From contig JAHHRF010000003.1 in NCBI GenBank assembly GCA_020025955.1, positions 1 through 64,000 of the forward strand: a stretch of DNA of 64,000 nt. The letters are read 5' to 3'. Positions within the stretch are counted from its first letter, which is position 1; each line of letters begins with the position of its first letter. Of this stretch, positions 26,261 to 34,870 are shown piece by piece. Both the position numbers and the translations under genes were made by a program. Under the pieces are notes generated by a model. It ran no database searches and was not told the DNA's origin. It saw only the letters and a list, made by a program, of their open reading frames with translations. The DNA comes from Sutterella sp. Its GTDB lineage: Bacteria; Pseudomonadota; Gammaproteobacteria; Burkholderiales; Burkholderiaceae_F.

Positions 26261-27637
26261 ATGAGTAACTTTTGGCAAGACCTGCTCAGTCATTTTAAAA
26301 ACAACCTTAAAGTGACCGATGCGATTCTCAACATCTGGTTTAAGCCGTTGCAATTCGTCCAGTGGGACCCCAGCAGCAAGGTGTTGACGTTACGCGCCCC
26401 GACTGAGAAGTATCAGACCATTAAGCAGACGTACCTCCCGATGATCCGCGATACCGCGTCGATGTTGGTGGGGGGTACCGTTCAGGTTGACCTCTTGCAG
26501 GAAATGGCGGAAGCGCCCAAGTCCACGCCGAGTCACACGCCGCACGCCGACACTCCCGCGGGGCTCCCCCAAGCGGAATTAGAGCGTCGTCGTGAAGAAA
26601 CGGGCTTGATCCCGGAATTGACCTTTGAAAACTATGTGACGGGTACGGCTAACCAGTTGGCCGTGGCTGCCGCTGAGCACGTGGCGCAGACCGTCGGTCA
26701 GCAATACAACCCTTTGTATATTTACGGGGGCGTGGGCTTAGGGAAGACCCATTTGATGCAGGCCATTGGTCATCGCTATTTGGATTTCCATCCCAAGGCC
26801 AAGGTGCGTTGTGTGACGGCTCAGGACTTTATTCATGAGTACACGAGTGCTGCGCGCGCCTCTGCCACGAACCCGAAAGCCCTTCAGATGTTTGACGAGC
26901 GCTATCGTAGCCTCGACTTACTCTTAATTGACGACGTGCAGTCGTTTTCGGGCACCAAGGGGTCACAGGCCCAGTTCTACCGCGCGTTTGAAGCCTTAGT
27001 GCCTCATAACAAGCAGTTGGTGATGACGGCTGATACGTATTCGCGTGGCTTAAAAGACATTGAGCCCCGTTTGATTTCGCGTATGTCGCAGGGCTTGTCG
27101 GTGGCGATTGAGCCGCCGGAAATCGAAATGCGTATCGCCATTTTGATTAACAAAGCCAATGCCATGAATTTGGTCTTGCCGGAAGAAGTGGCTGCCTTTA
27201 TCGCCAAACGCTTAAAGAGCAATGTGCGTGAACTCGAAGGTGCCTTACAGCAGGTCGTCGCCTACTTACACTTCCAGCCGGAAGAAACGCAGATTTCCAT
27301 TGATATGGTCAAGTACGTTTTGCGTGACGTCTTGATGGTCAATAACAATCAAATCACGATCGAAAACATCCAGAAGGTTGTGGCCGATTACTACAACATC
27401 AAAGTCGCGGAAATGCATTCCAACCGCCGTCCGGCCAAGATTGCGCTTCCCCGACAAATCGCCATGTACTTGGCGCGCGAACTCACGCAACACAGCCTGC
27501 CTGAAATTGGCACGAACTTCGGCGGTCGCAATCACGCCACCGTGATGCATGCGGTGCGAAAAATTACCCAGGAACGCCAGGGTAACGCCGAACTTAACCA
27601 CGAAATTCACGTTCTTGAACAAATGATCAAGGGGTAA
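26261..27637 (+). CDS. dnaA: Replication initiator DnaA
   Basis: AAA+ initiator, 458 residues from the ATG at 26261. An in-frame TTG at 26231 would add ten unrelated residues. Domain I begins NFWQDLLSHFKNNLK. A linker (about 85-110) leads to the AAA+ core with Walker A GGVGLGKTHLMQ near 154, Walker B LLLIDDVQ, and the sensor region LISRMSQGL. Domain IV ends with the DnaA signature FGGRNHATVMHAVRKI that reads the DnaA box. dnaN follows after 8 bases, giving dnaA-dnaN-gyrB without recF. Confidence 0.98.
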   Translation: MSNFWQDLLSHFKNNLKVTDAILNIWFKPLQFVQWDPSSKVLTLRAPTEKYQTIKQTYLPMIRDTASMLVGGTVQVDLLQEMAEAPKSTPSHTPHADTPAGLPQAELERRREETGLIPELTFENYVTGTANQLAVAAAEHVAQTVGQQYNPLYIYGGVGLGKTHLMQAIGHRYLDFHPKAKVRCVTAQDFIHEYTSAARASATNPKALQMFDERYRSLDLLLIDDVQSFSGTKGSQAQFYRAFEALVPHNKQLVMTADTYSRGLKDIEPRLISRMSQGLSVAIEPPEIEMRIAILINKANAMNLVLPEEVAAFIAKRLKSNVRELEGALQQVVAYLHFQPEETQISIDMVKYVLRDVLMVNNNQITIENIQKVVADYYNIKVAEMHSNRRPAKIALPRQIAMYLARELTQHSLPEIGTNFGGRNHATVMHAVRKITQERQGNAELNHEIHVLEQMIKG

Positions 27638-27645
27638 AACCAATT

Positions 27646-28764
27646 ATGAAAAGCATCAACACTACGGCTGAAGAAATCTTAAAGCCGCTCAAGATGGTCG
27701 AAGGGATTGTCGAAAAGCGTCAGACGCTGCCCATCTTAAGTAACCTCTTGATTCAACAAAACGACACCGCGGTGAAGTTCTCCTCGACCGACTTGGATAT
27801 CCAGATTTCCACGTCGACGAACTTGGGGGCGCCGGGCGCTGGGGAAATCGAATACACGGTGGCTGCGGGCAAGCTCGCTAGCATCATTGGTGCCTTAAAC
27901 GCCAAGGACCCCGTGAGCTTAGAGTTCGAAAAGGACACCTTGACGGTGTCGAGTGGTCGTCGCGTCTATAAGTTAAAGACCTTGCCCGCTGCGGACTATC
28001 CGATTTTGAAGACCAACCCCTGGCACACCGACTTGACGGTGGAAGCCCGCGCGCTTCGTTATCTCTTGACGATGACGAGCTTTGCGATGGCCAACCAAGA
28101 CGTGCGCTACTTCTTAAATGGGGTGCTCTTAGTCGTGGACCATCGTGCTGTGCGTGCGGTCGCTACCGACACCCATCGTTTGGCTTGCTGCGACTTAGCC
28201 CTCGAAGAAGATTCGGGCAAGAATATCGAAGCCATCTTGCCGCGCAAGACCGTGCGTGAATTGATCCGCATCTTGCCTGAAGACGAAACTCCGGTGAAGT
28301 TGCACTTCTCGGACACGCAGGTCTGCTTTGAATTCGACGACGTCCTCTTTATGAGCAAACTCGTCGAAGGTAAGTTCCCGGACTACCGTCGTGTGATCCC
28401 CAGCAAGGATTCCAACCCCCACCTCATCACCTTGAACCGTGAAGAACTCATTGGCTCGCTTCGCCGTGTGAACATCATGACGAGCGAAAAGTTCAATGGC
28501 GTTCGCTGGATCTTAAATAACAACGAACTCAAGATTCAGAGCGTCAACAATGACGTGGAAGGGGCCGACGAAACGCTCAACATTGAGTGGACGCATGACG
28601 TCTTAGACATGGGCTTTAACATCACTTATTTGGTTGAAGTGCTCACGAACCTGAAGAATAAGGACGTGAACTTTAGCTTTGCTAGCGCCTCAGGCAGTGT
28701 TCTCATCACGATGCCCAACGACGAAGATCGTTTCCGCTACGTCGTGATGCCGATGCGCCTCTAA
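27646..28764 (+). CDS. dnaN: DNA polymerase III sliding clamp (beta)
   Basis: Ring-shaped processivity clamp, 372 residues with three similar domains. Typical segments are VEGIVEKRQTLPILSNLLI at 19-37, FSSTDLDIQIS, the RGLLFMSKL-like central part, and the C-terminal VVMPMRL that ends the family proteins and forms part of the partner-binding pocket. It lies between dnaA and gyrB. Confidence 0.98.
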   Translation: MKSINTTAEEILKPLKMVEGIVEKRQTLPILSNLLIQQNDTAVKFSSTDLDIQISTSTNLGAPGAGEIEYTVAAGKLASIIGALNAKDPVSLEFEKDTLTVSSGRRVYKLKTLPAADYPILKTNPWHTDLTVEARALRYLLTMTSFAMANQDVRYFLNGVLLVVDHRAVRAVATDTHRLACCDLALEEDSGKNIEAILPRKTVRELIRILPEDETPVKLHFSDTQVCFEFDDVLFMSKLVEGKFPDYRRVIPSKDSNPHLITLNREELIGSLRRVNIMTSEKFNGVRWILNNNELKIQSVNNDVEGADETLNIEWTHDVLDMGFNITYLVEVLTNLKNKDVNFSFASASGSVLITMPNDEDRFRYVVMPMRL

Positions 28765-28782
28765 TCGCTTCCCTTTTAGGAG

Positions 28783-28807
28783 AACGGGTGCCCCAACAGC
28801 GCCCGTT
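28783..28807 (+). other. Hairpin between dnaN and gyrB
   Basis: AACGGGTGC and GCGCCCGTT form a 9-bp stem (one wobble) around a 7-base loop. A short T-run appears only 7 bases later, so partial termination or attenuation before gyrB is possible. Confidence 0.4.
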
Positions 28808-28854
28808 TCAGCGATTTTTAGAACACAACACCCAACGAATACAGGATTAAAACT

Positions 28855-31407
28855 ATGGCCGATATGGAAACGAGCGAAACCGTTGTTGAAACGACGGAGA
28901 CGCCCGCTAAAGAAGAGAAGGCAATCACGTACGGCACTGAAAGCATTCAGATTCTTGAAGGCTTAGAAGCCGTGCGTAAGCGCCCCGGGATGTACATCGG
29001 GGACACGGCTGACGGCTCGGGCTTACATCACCTGGTCTACGAAGTGGTGGACAACTCCATCGACGAAGCCTTAGCCGGCTACGCCAGCAAAGTACAAGTC
29101 ACGATCCACACGGACAACTCCATTTCCGTCGTGGACGACGGGCGTGGTATTCCCACGGGGATTAAGTGGGACGACAAGCACGAGCCGAAGCGCTCGGCCG
29201 CGGAAATCGCGCTCACGGAATTGCACGCTGGGGGCAAGTTCGACAGCAACGAATACAAGATCTCCGGCGGCTTGCACGGCGTAGGGGTCTCCTGTGTGAA
29301 CGCCCTGTCGACGTGGTTACGCTTGACGGTTCGTCGCGACAACGAAGCGCGCTCCCTTGAGTTTGCTCGAGGTGTCGTCAAGGACCGTATCGAAGAAATG
29401 CAAAAGGATCCGGTCTCGGGTGAAGAGACACTCGTCTCCCCCATGAAGTTGATGGGCCCCACCAACCGTCGTGGGACCGAAGTGCACTTCTTGCCGGATA
29501 CGACCATCTTTGAGCACGTCACGGAATTTAACTACGACACGTTGCTCTCGCGCTTGCGTGAACTCTCCTTCTTGAATACGGGCGTTGTCATTGACCTCAA
29601 GGACGAGCGCACCGCACGTGAAGCCCACCTCCAGACGGATAAGGGGCTCATCGCCTACGTGGAATTCAAGAATAAGAGCCGTAACGTTATCCACCCCAAG
29701 GTGTTCCATGCCAAGGAAACGGTGGAATCCAACGGGGTGCCCATTGAAGTCGAAGTCGCCATGCAGTGGCAAGACGGCTATAGCGAAGTGTTGTCCGCTT
29801 ACACGAATAACATTCCGCAGCGCGACGGCGGTACCCACGTCACGGGGCTTCGTGCCGCGATGACGCGTGTGCTCAAGAACTACATCAACAACAATGACTT
29901 CGGTAAGAAGGCTGGCAAAAAGAACGATATCGATCCGGAAGGCGACGATATGCGTGAAGGCCTCACCTGCATCTTGTCGGTGAAGGTGCCGCAGCCTAAG
30001 TTCAGCTCCCAGACCAAGGACAAGTTAGTTTCCAGCGAAGTGCGTCCTGCCGTTGAAGAAGTGGTCGCACGCGAGTTGGAACTCTTCTTGGAACAGAACC
30101 CCAACGAAGCCAAGATCATCTGCGACAAGATCGTCTCGGCCGCTCGTGCGCGTGAAGCTGCCCGTAAGGCGCGTGATATCACCCGTAAGAGCTTCACGGG
30201 CGGTGGGCTGCCTGGGAAACTTGCGGACTGCCGCGAAAAGAATCCCGCCAAGAGCGAACTCTTCCTGGTGGAAGGGGACTCCGCCGGGGGCTCGGCCAAA
30301 CAGGGGCGCAATTCCTTGTTCCAAGCCATTTTGCCCTTGCGCGGTAAGATTTTGAACGTGGAAAAGGCCGCTCAAGACAAGATTCTCGACAGTGAACAGA
30401 TCCGTATGCTCACCTTGGCCCTCGGGACCAATATCGGCAAGGATTTCAACATTGAGAAGTTGCGCTACCACCGTGTCATCATCATGACTGACGCGGACGT
30501 GGACGGTGCCCATATTCGTACGTTGCTCTTGACGTTCTTCTATCGTCAGATGCCGCAGTTGATTGAAAACGGTCACGTTTACATTGCACTGCCGCCGCTC
30601 TACAAGATTAAGAAGAATGCCAACGATCCGGGCGTCTTCTTGAAGGACGAACGCGAAATGAGCGACTTCATTTTGCGTAAAGCCTTGGACGATGCGCGTC
30701 TTTATCGCGACACGGCTGCCGTGGAAGCGGACACCCCGATCCGTGGCTCCGAATTAGAAGTCTTGGTGAATGAATACCTCCAGGCCAACGAAGTCATTGC
30801 CCGCTTGCAAGGCGCCATTGACAAGGCCGCTTTGATGGCCATTGCCGCTGGGGTGAGCATTAACTTAGAAAACACGTTCGAAGCGGAAAAGAGTGCCGAA
30901 GCGCTTCAGACCGAAATGCGTGATACCAACGTCAAGGTGGAAAGCGTCTTTGATGAAGAGGAAGAAAAGTACTTACTTAAGATTCATCGCTTGCGCCACG
31001 GCAACTGGCACACCACGACGATTACGCCGGAATTCGTTCGTAGCGACGACTACCGCAAGCTCCAGGAAAGCGCTGAGCAGCTCTCTGGGGTAATTGGTGA
31101 AGGCGCTCGCATTGCACGACCCAAGGACGAGCAAACCGTGAAGAACTTCGGGGAAGCCGTCAACTGGTTACTGCGCAATACCGAAAAGGGCTTGATCCGT
31201 ACCCGCTATAAAGGGCTCGGTGAAATGAAGTGGCAGGAAATTAAAGAAACCACGATGCGTCCTGAAAACCGACGCATGCTCAAGGTCCGTATTGAAGATG
31301 CGGCCGGAGCCGACGCCATCTTCTCGATGTTGATGGGTGACGTGGTGGAAACCCGTCGCGACTTCATCGAAACGAATGCGCTCTTTGCGGGCAATATCGA
31401 CGCCTAA
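28855..31407 (+). CDS. gyrB: DNA gyrase subunit B
   Basis: ATPase subunit of gyrase, which introduces negative supercoils; 850 residues. The GHKL ATPase domain has ENSIDEAL-type VDNSIDEALAGYA, DDGRGIPTG and the GGLHGVGVSCVNALS lid. The Toprim domain starts with LFLVEGDSAGGSAKQGRN near 470 and has DADVDGAHIRTLLLTFFYRQMP. The Gram-negative insert precedes the C-terminal YKGLGEMKWQEIKETTM. Length is somewhat above E. coli GyrB (804). A strong terminator follows. Confidence 0.98.
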   Translation: MADMETSETVVETTETPAKEEKAITYGTESIQILEGLEAVRKRPGMYIGDTADGSGLHHLVYEVVDNSIDEALAGYASKVQVTIHTDNSISVVDDGRGIPTGIKWDDKHEPKRSAAEIALTELHAGGKFDSNEYKISGGLHGVGVSCVNALSTWLRLTVRRDNEARSLEFARGVVKDRIEEMQKDPVSGEETLVSPMKLMGPTNRRGTEVHFLPDTTIFEHVTEFNYDTLLSRLRELSFLNTGVVIDLKDERTAREAHLQTDKGLIAYVEFKNKSRNVIHPKVFHAKETVESNGVPIEVEVAMQWQDGYSEVLSAYTNNIPQRDGGTHVTGLRAAMTRVLKNYINNNDFGKKAGKKNDIDPEGDDMREGLTCILSVKVPQPKFSSQTKDKLVSSEVRPAVEEVVARELELFLEQNPNEAKIICDKIVSAARAREAARKARDITRKSFTGGGLPGKLADCREKNPAKSELFLVEGDSAGGSAKQGRNSLFQAILPLRGKILNVEKAAQDKILDSEQIRMLTLALGTNIGKDFNIEKLRYHRVIIMTDADVDGAHIRTLLLTFFYRQMPQLIENGHVYIALPPLYKIKKNANDPGVFLKDEREMSDFILRKALDDARLYRDTAAVEADTPIRGSELEVLVNEYLQANEVIARLQGAIDKAALMAIAAGVSINLENTFEAEKSAEALQTEMRDTNVKVESVFDEEEEKYLLKIHRLRHGNWHTTTITPEFVRSDDYRKLQESAEQLSGVIGEGARIARPKDEQTVKNFGEAVNWLLRNTEKGLIRTRYKGLGEMKWQEIKETTMRPENRRMLKVRIEDAAGADAIFSMLMGDVVETRRDFIETNALFAGNIDA

Positions 31408-31417
31408 CAGGAAACGA

Positions 31418-31447
31418 GGGGCGGTCCCTCGGGACTGTCCCTTTTTT
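31418..31447 (+). terminator. Terminator after gyrB
   Basis: GGGGCGGTCCC pairs with GGGACTGTCCC over 11 positions (two G-U pairs), followed by six T. It separates gyrB from the 5'-nucleotidase gene. Confidence 0.85.
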
Positions 31448-31470
31448 CACGTATGGGAGGACCACTGGTC

Positions 31471-32415
31471 ATGCTAGAGAAATTTGAACCCCTCAATATT
31501 GGTGTGACCTCGCGCGCCCTTTTTGACTTAGAAAAAGAGCACGAGATCTTCAAAAACCAAGGCTACAAAGCCTACCGTGATCACCAGTTAACGCATGTCG
31601 ATGACTGCTTAACGCCGGGGGTGGCCTTTCCCTTTATTAGCCGACTCTTGCGACTCAATACCCTCTTTGGGAAGACGGTCGTTCGGGTTTCGGTGATTAG
31701 TAAGAATTCGCCCGAGACGGGGCAGCGCGTCTTTAATTCGTGTCGTGAATTAAATCTCCCCGTGCACATGGGGGCCTTTACCTCGGGGCAGCCCACGCTC
31801 GGGATGATTGACGCTATGAAGATTGACCTCTTTTTGAGTGCCAATCCTGACACCGTCAATGAGGCCATTGCCAACGGGAAGCCCGCGGGCCTCATCATGC
31901 ACGCCCAACACTTGCCGCTCGCCGACGAAGAGGAAGATTCCCCCCTTCGTATCGCCTTTGACTTTGACGGGGTGATTGCGGACGACGAAAGTGAACGCTG
32001 CTACCAGCAAGAAGGCCTGGACGGCTTTAACGCCCATGAACAGGCCAAAGCACAGATTCCGCATCAGCCGGGTCCCTTGGCGATGCTCTTTAAGAAGTTA
32101 AGTTTCTTACAAAACCAAGAAGTGAGCCGTCTGGCCTCCTCCACGGGGGATTTGCAACCGGCGTTTCGCATTGCCATTGTCACGGCGCGAGGGGCTTCCA
32201 GTTGTGAACGTTTAATGACCACGCTGCGTGAAGCCTATGGGATGCGCGCGGTGGAACTCTACTTTTTAGACGGGCTCGACAAATTGCCCTTATTGGAATC
32301 AATTTCGCCCCATATCTTCTTTGACGATCAGTACTGCCACCTCAAAGAAGCCTCGGGTCGTATCCCTAGCGTCTTGGTTCCTTTTGGCATTCATAAGCAA
32401 CAGTTTTTCGCGTAA
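31471..32415 (+). CDS. Cytosolic 5'-nucleotidase (cN-I family)
   Basis: HAD-like nucleotidase that dephosphorylates nucleoside monophosphates, 314 residues. The start at 31471 is chosen over 31453 because GGGAGG lies ten bases upstream. Family markers are LNIGVTSRALFDLEKEHEIF at the N-terminus, the FLSANPDTVNEAIANGKPAG region, and the catalytic DFDGVIADDESE loop near residue 167 with the nucleophile Asp. FFDDQYCHLKEA near 287 provides the late acidic residues. The next gene starts right at its stop (TAAATG). Substrate preference cannot be read. Confidence 0.85.
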   Translation: MLEKFEPLNIGVTSRALFDLEKEHEIFKNQGYKAYRDHQLTHVDDCLTPGVAFPFISRLLRLNTLFGKTVVRVSVISKNSPETGQRVFNSCRELNLPVHMGAFTSGQPTLGMIDAMKIDLFLSANPDTVNEAIANGKPAGLIMHAQHLPLADEEEDSPLRIAFDFDGVIADDESERCYQQEGLDGFNAHEQAKAQIPHQPGPLAMLFKKLSFLQNQEVSRLASSTGDLQPAFRIAIVTARGASSCERLMTTLREAYGMRAVELYFLDGLDKLPLLESISPHIFFDDQYCHLKEASGRIPSVLVPFGIHKQQFFA

Positions 32416-34479
32416 ATGACTTATCCGCACCTCTTTTCTCCCATCGAGCTCGCTGGCCACACCCTGAAGAATCGCTGGGTGATGGGCCCGACGGCGCAAG
32501 GTTTTGAAGCCGGGCGCTATCACGAGCCGCACGTCATCCATTACTACCGAAGCCGTGCGCTTGAAGACCAATTGGGTCTTGTGATCGTGGGGGGAAATGC
32601 CATCGATTTATCGGGGCGCCGTCGTTTGCTCGATAAAAGTCCCACGCTCTTTGGGTGGCGACGCGCTAAGGGCCTCACAGACGCCCTGCACGAGCTCGAC
32701 ACCAAGGTCTTGGCTCAGCTTACCCATAACGGCAATGACGCCCTCCACCCCTTGAATTTCGCCGCCTCAACGATTGTTCATCCCGAGACGAAGCGAACGG
32801 GGTGGCGCACCCCTGGGATGGTGGCCGACTACTTAATTCGCAAGTTCGTCGCCCACGCCGATCGTGCCATCCATCAAGGGGGCTTTGACGGGGTGGAACT
32901 CTACGCGGGGCACCGTTCGTTATTGAATTGCTTCACGTCGCCTGCGCTTAACCAACGTGGCGACAAGTGGGGGCTTAAAACGGGCTTTCGTTTCCCGAAG
33001 CGCTTAGTGCGAGCGTTACGCCGCAAGTTGGGGCCTGAACCCCTTCTTACGTACCGTGTGTCGTTACTCGACTTAGTGCCCAACGGCACCACCTGGGCGC
33101 AGTTGGTGAGCCTAGTCAATGGCTTATCAGAAGTCGGGGTCGATGCTTTCTCCTTTGAGATTGGCTTGGGTCGCAACCAAGTCCCCGCGCACACGGAGCT
33201 CACGCCCCCTGGGGTCTGGTTTGACTTCATGTCGACGTTGAGTGAAGAGACGGGCGTCCCCATCTTCTTTGGCTTTGGGTTACCCAAGGCAGAGCGCTTA
33301 AATGAATATCTAGAGACGCATCCCACAGCTTTAGTCGAAGTGGATCGCGAAATCGTGGCGGACGCCCAATGGGTGAATAAGTACCGCATGGACGATTTAG
33401 AGCATGCGCGCCCGGATATTGATTCGCCCCACAAGCAGTTAGCGAAGTGGACACGCTTGGATTGGAAATGCCAAGAAGCCCAAAAGCGCGTTGAGCGTCA
33501 TGGTCCCAACTCCCCGCGCCCCGTTTTGGTCGTGGGTGGGGGTCCAGCAGGGATGAGTGCTGCCTTAACGTGTGCCCGTTTAGGGCGTGAAGTCACTTTG
33601 GTAGACGATCGGGCCGCCTTAGGGGGGCTCTACCGCTTAGCCACGGGGGTACCGGGGCGTGACAGCATTGAGCGCTTGCTTCAACTTCGTGAAGCCGAAC
33701 TCGTTGAAGCCGGGGTCACGATTATCAAGAATCAGCACGTCTCCTACGACTGGATCGTTAAACACGCCCCGGAAAGTGAAATCATCGTGGCCGCTGGCAC
33801 CGATATGCGTATCCCAGATATCCCTGGGATTGATAGCCCCAACGTCTACACCTTTGAAGACTTGTTTGAGTCCACGTGGACGCGTCGCCGTCACATTGCC
33901 ATTCTGGGTGAAAACAGCATGGCCTTGGATATTGCGCGCTATTTCTGCCCCAAGAAGACCCATGCCCGCCAAGAGTGGCTCAAAGCCTGGGGGATTGGAG
34001 ACCCGCGTGCCCACCGTGGTGGGGTCTTGGGCGTGGTCCCGGAACTTTTCACCTCCGATCGCTCTGTTTACTTAATTACAGGGGAATCGTTAGAAACCTT
34101 AGAGAGCGCACTCTTAAAGTCTGGCCGCTACTTTGATTTGAGTTGGCTTCGTATGAATGGGATGCGCACGTTTGAAAACGCGGACGTGAGCAACATCGAC
34201 AACAACCACATTCGTTTGTTGCAGCGCTCTTCTGATGATGGGGACTACAAAGTCTTTCATCAAACGCCTTACGTCATTCCTGAAGGGTTTGAAGTGGCCG
34301 ACGAATTAGTGGTCGTGGTCACAGAGGGGTTAGAACCCCGTAACGACCTCGTAGAAGAACTCAGAGACGCTGGACGCGCCTTCATGGTGGCAGGAGCCAT
34401 GAACATCGAGAAACACATCTGGGGGGCTTCTCAGGCGTCCTTAGATGGGACCGAGGTGGGGCTCACAATCAGTGAATGA
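32416..34479 (+). CDS. Old-yellow-enzyme / FadH-like flavoprotein lacking the 4Fe-4S cysteines
   Basis: 687 residues with the three-part layout of 2,4-dienoyl-CoA reductase-like enzymes. An FMN TIM barrel (residues 1-320) starts LFSPIELAGHTLKNRWVMGP. Then come a linker and an FAD/NAD(P) Rossmann pair with GGGPAGMSAALTCARLGREVTLVDD at 374-398. Two key features are missing: the barrel signature reads YAGH at 163-166 where HGAH is usual, and between 311 and 368 there is one cysteine (352) where the family has four Fe-S ligands. Electron flow as in FadH is therefore unlikely; activity and substrate are unknown. It is coupled to the nucleotidase gene by TAAATG and borders the origin-like region. 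Confidence 0.75.
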   Translation: MTYPHLFSPIELAGHTLKNRWVMGPTAQGFEAGRYHEPHVIHYYRSRALEDQLGLVIVGGNAIDLSGRRRLLDKSPTLFGWRRAKGLTDALHELDTKVLAQLTHNGNDALHPLNFAASTIVHPETKRTGWRTPGMVADYLIRKFVAHADRAIHQGGFDGVELYAGHRSLLNCFTSPALNQRGDKWGLKTGFRFPKRLVRALRRKLGPEPLLTYRVSLLDLVPNGTTWAQLVSLVNGLSEVGVDAFSFEIGLGRNQVPAHTELTPPGVWFDFMSTLSEETGVPIFFGFGLPKAERLNEYLETHPTALVEVDREIVADAQWVNKYRMDDLEHARPDIDSPHKQLAKWTRLDWKCQEAQKRVERHGPNSPRPVLVVGGGPAGMSAALTCARLGREVTLVDDRAALGGLYRLATGVPGRDSIERLLQLREAELVEAGVTIIKNQHVSYDWIVKHAPESEIIVAAGTDMRIPDIPGIDSPNVYTFEDLFESTWTRRRHIAILGENSMALDIARYFCPKKTHARQEWLKAWGIGDPRAHRGGVLGVVPELFTSDRSVYLITGESLETLESALLKSGRYFDLSWLRMNGMRTFENADVSNIDNNHIRLLQRSSDDGDYKVFHQTPYVIPEGFEVADELVVVVTEGLEPRNDLVEELRDAGRAFMVAGAMNIEKHIWGASQASLDGTEVGLTISE

Positions 34480-34520
34480 GCCCAAACGAAGTAACGAATT
34501 TCTAATAAACATCAGAAATC

Positions 34521-34553
34521 AACAAGTTACTAACAAGTAATTAACAAGAACTT
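34521..34553 (+). repeat. Three tandem 11-bp repeats (AACAAG-N4-T)
   Basis: AACAAGTTACT, AACAAGTAATT and AACAAGAACTT follow each other with no gap, one helical turn per unit. They lie about 80 bases left of the AT-rich stretch of the candidate origin. Confidence 0.65.
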
Positions 34554-34555
34554 TC

Positions 34556-34606
34556 AAGACGCTTAGATTCAAAAGGGTACGCTTTTTGGGTTTAAGCGTC
34601 TTTTTT
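34556..34606 (+). terminator. Terminator of the nucleotidase/flavoprotein operon
   Basis: AAGACGCTTA at 34556-34565 pairs with TAAGCGTCTT at 34593-34602 (10 bp), with a run of six T at the end. The loop is 27 bases. Confidence 0.7.
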
Positions 34607-34630
34607 CACCCCCTCTTTCCCACATCACCC

Positions 34631-34679
34631 TATTAATTACTATTGTTTTAAATTCTATATTAGTAGTAGTTAGTAGTAG
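34631..34679 (+). other. Candidate DNA-unwinding element and DnaA-trio
   Basis: A 30-base AT-rich stretch (34631-34660) is followed by TAG TAG TAG T TAG TAG TAG at 34661-34679. The published DnaA-trio is a repeated 3'-GAT-5' element, that is TAG read 5' to 3', between the unwinding region and a DnaA box. The order and orientation here are the same: AT-rich, TAG repeats, 13 bases, then a TGTGGATAA box at 34693. Confidence 0.65.
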
Positions 34680-34692
34680 GTTTCGCGTTTTC

Positions 34693-34870
34693 TGTGGATA
34701 ACTCCCGCTGGGAGTTGGGGGCGGTTGCGTTGGCTTGCGGACAAGTTTGTGGATAAGCGTCGTTAGACCCTGTTGATAACGCGGGATTCATTGTGAATGA
34801 CTTTTCGCCTAAAAGTCAAAACAAAAATGTTATTCACAAAACGCCTGAGAAGTTGATAGAGTTATCCACA
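34693..34870. promoter_or_regulatory. DnaA-box cluster of the candidate oriC
   Basis: Perfect boxes: TGTGGATAA at 34693-34701 and 34748-34756, TTATTCACA at 34830-34838, TTATCCACA at 34862-34870. One-mismatch boxes: TGTTGATAA at 34771-34779 and TGTGAATGA at 34792-34800. The left four point one way, the right two the other. Such a density in 180 bases is far above chance. Confidence 0.8.
34700..34716. repeat. Perfect 7-bp palindrome abutting the first DnaA box
   Basis: AACTCCC GCT GGGAGTT overlaps the last two bases of the DnaA box at 34693-34701. It could be a hairpin or a binding site for an origin regulator. Confidence 0.5.
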
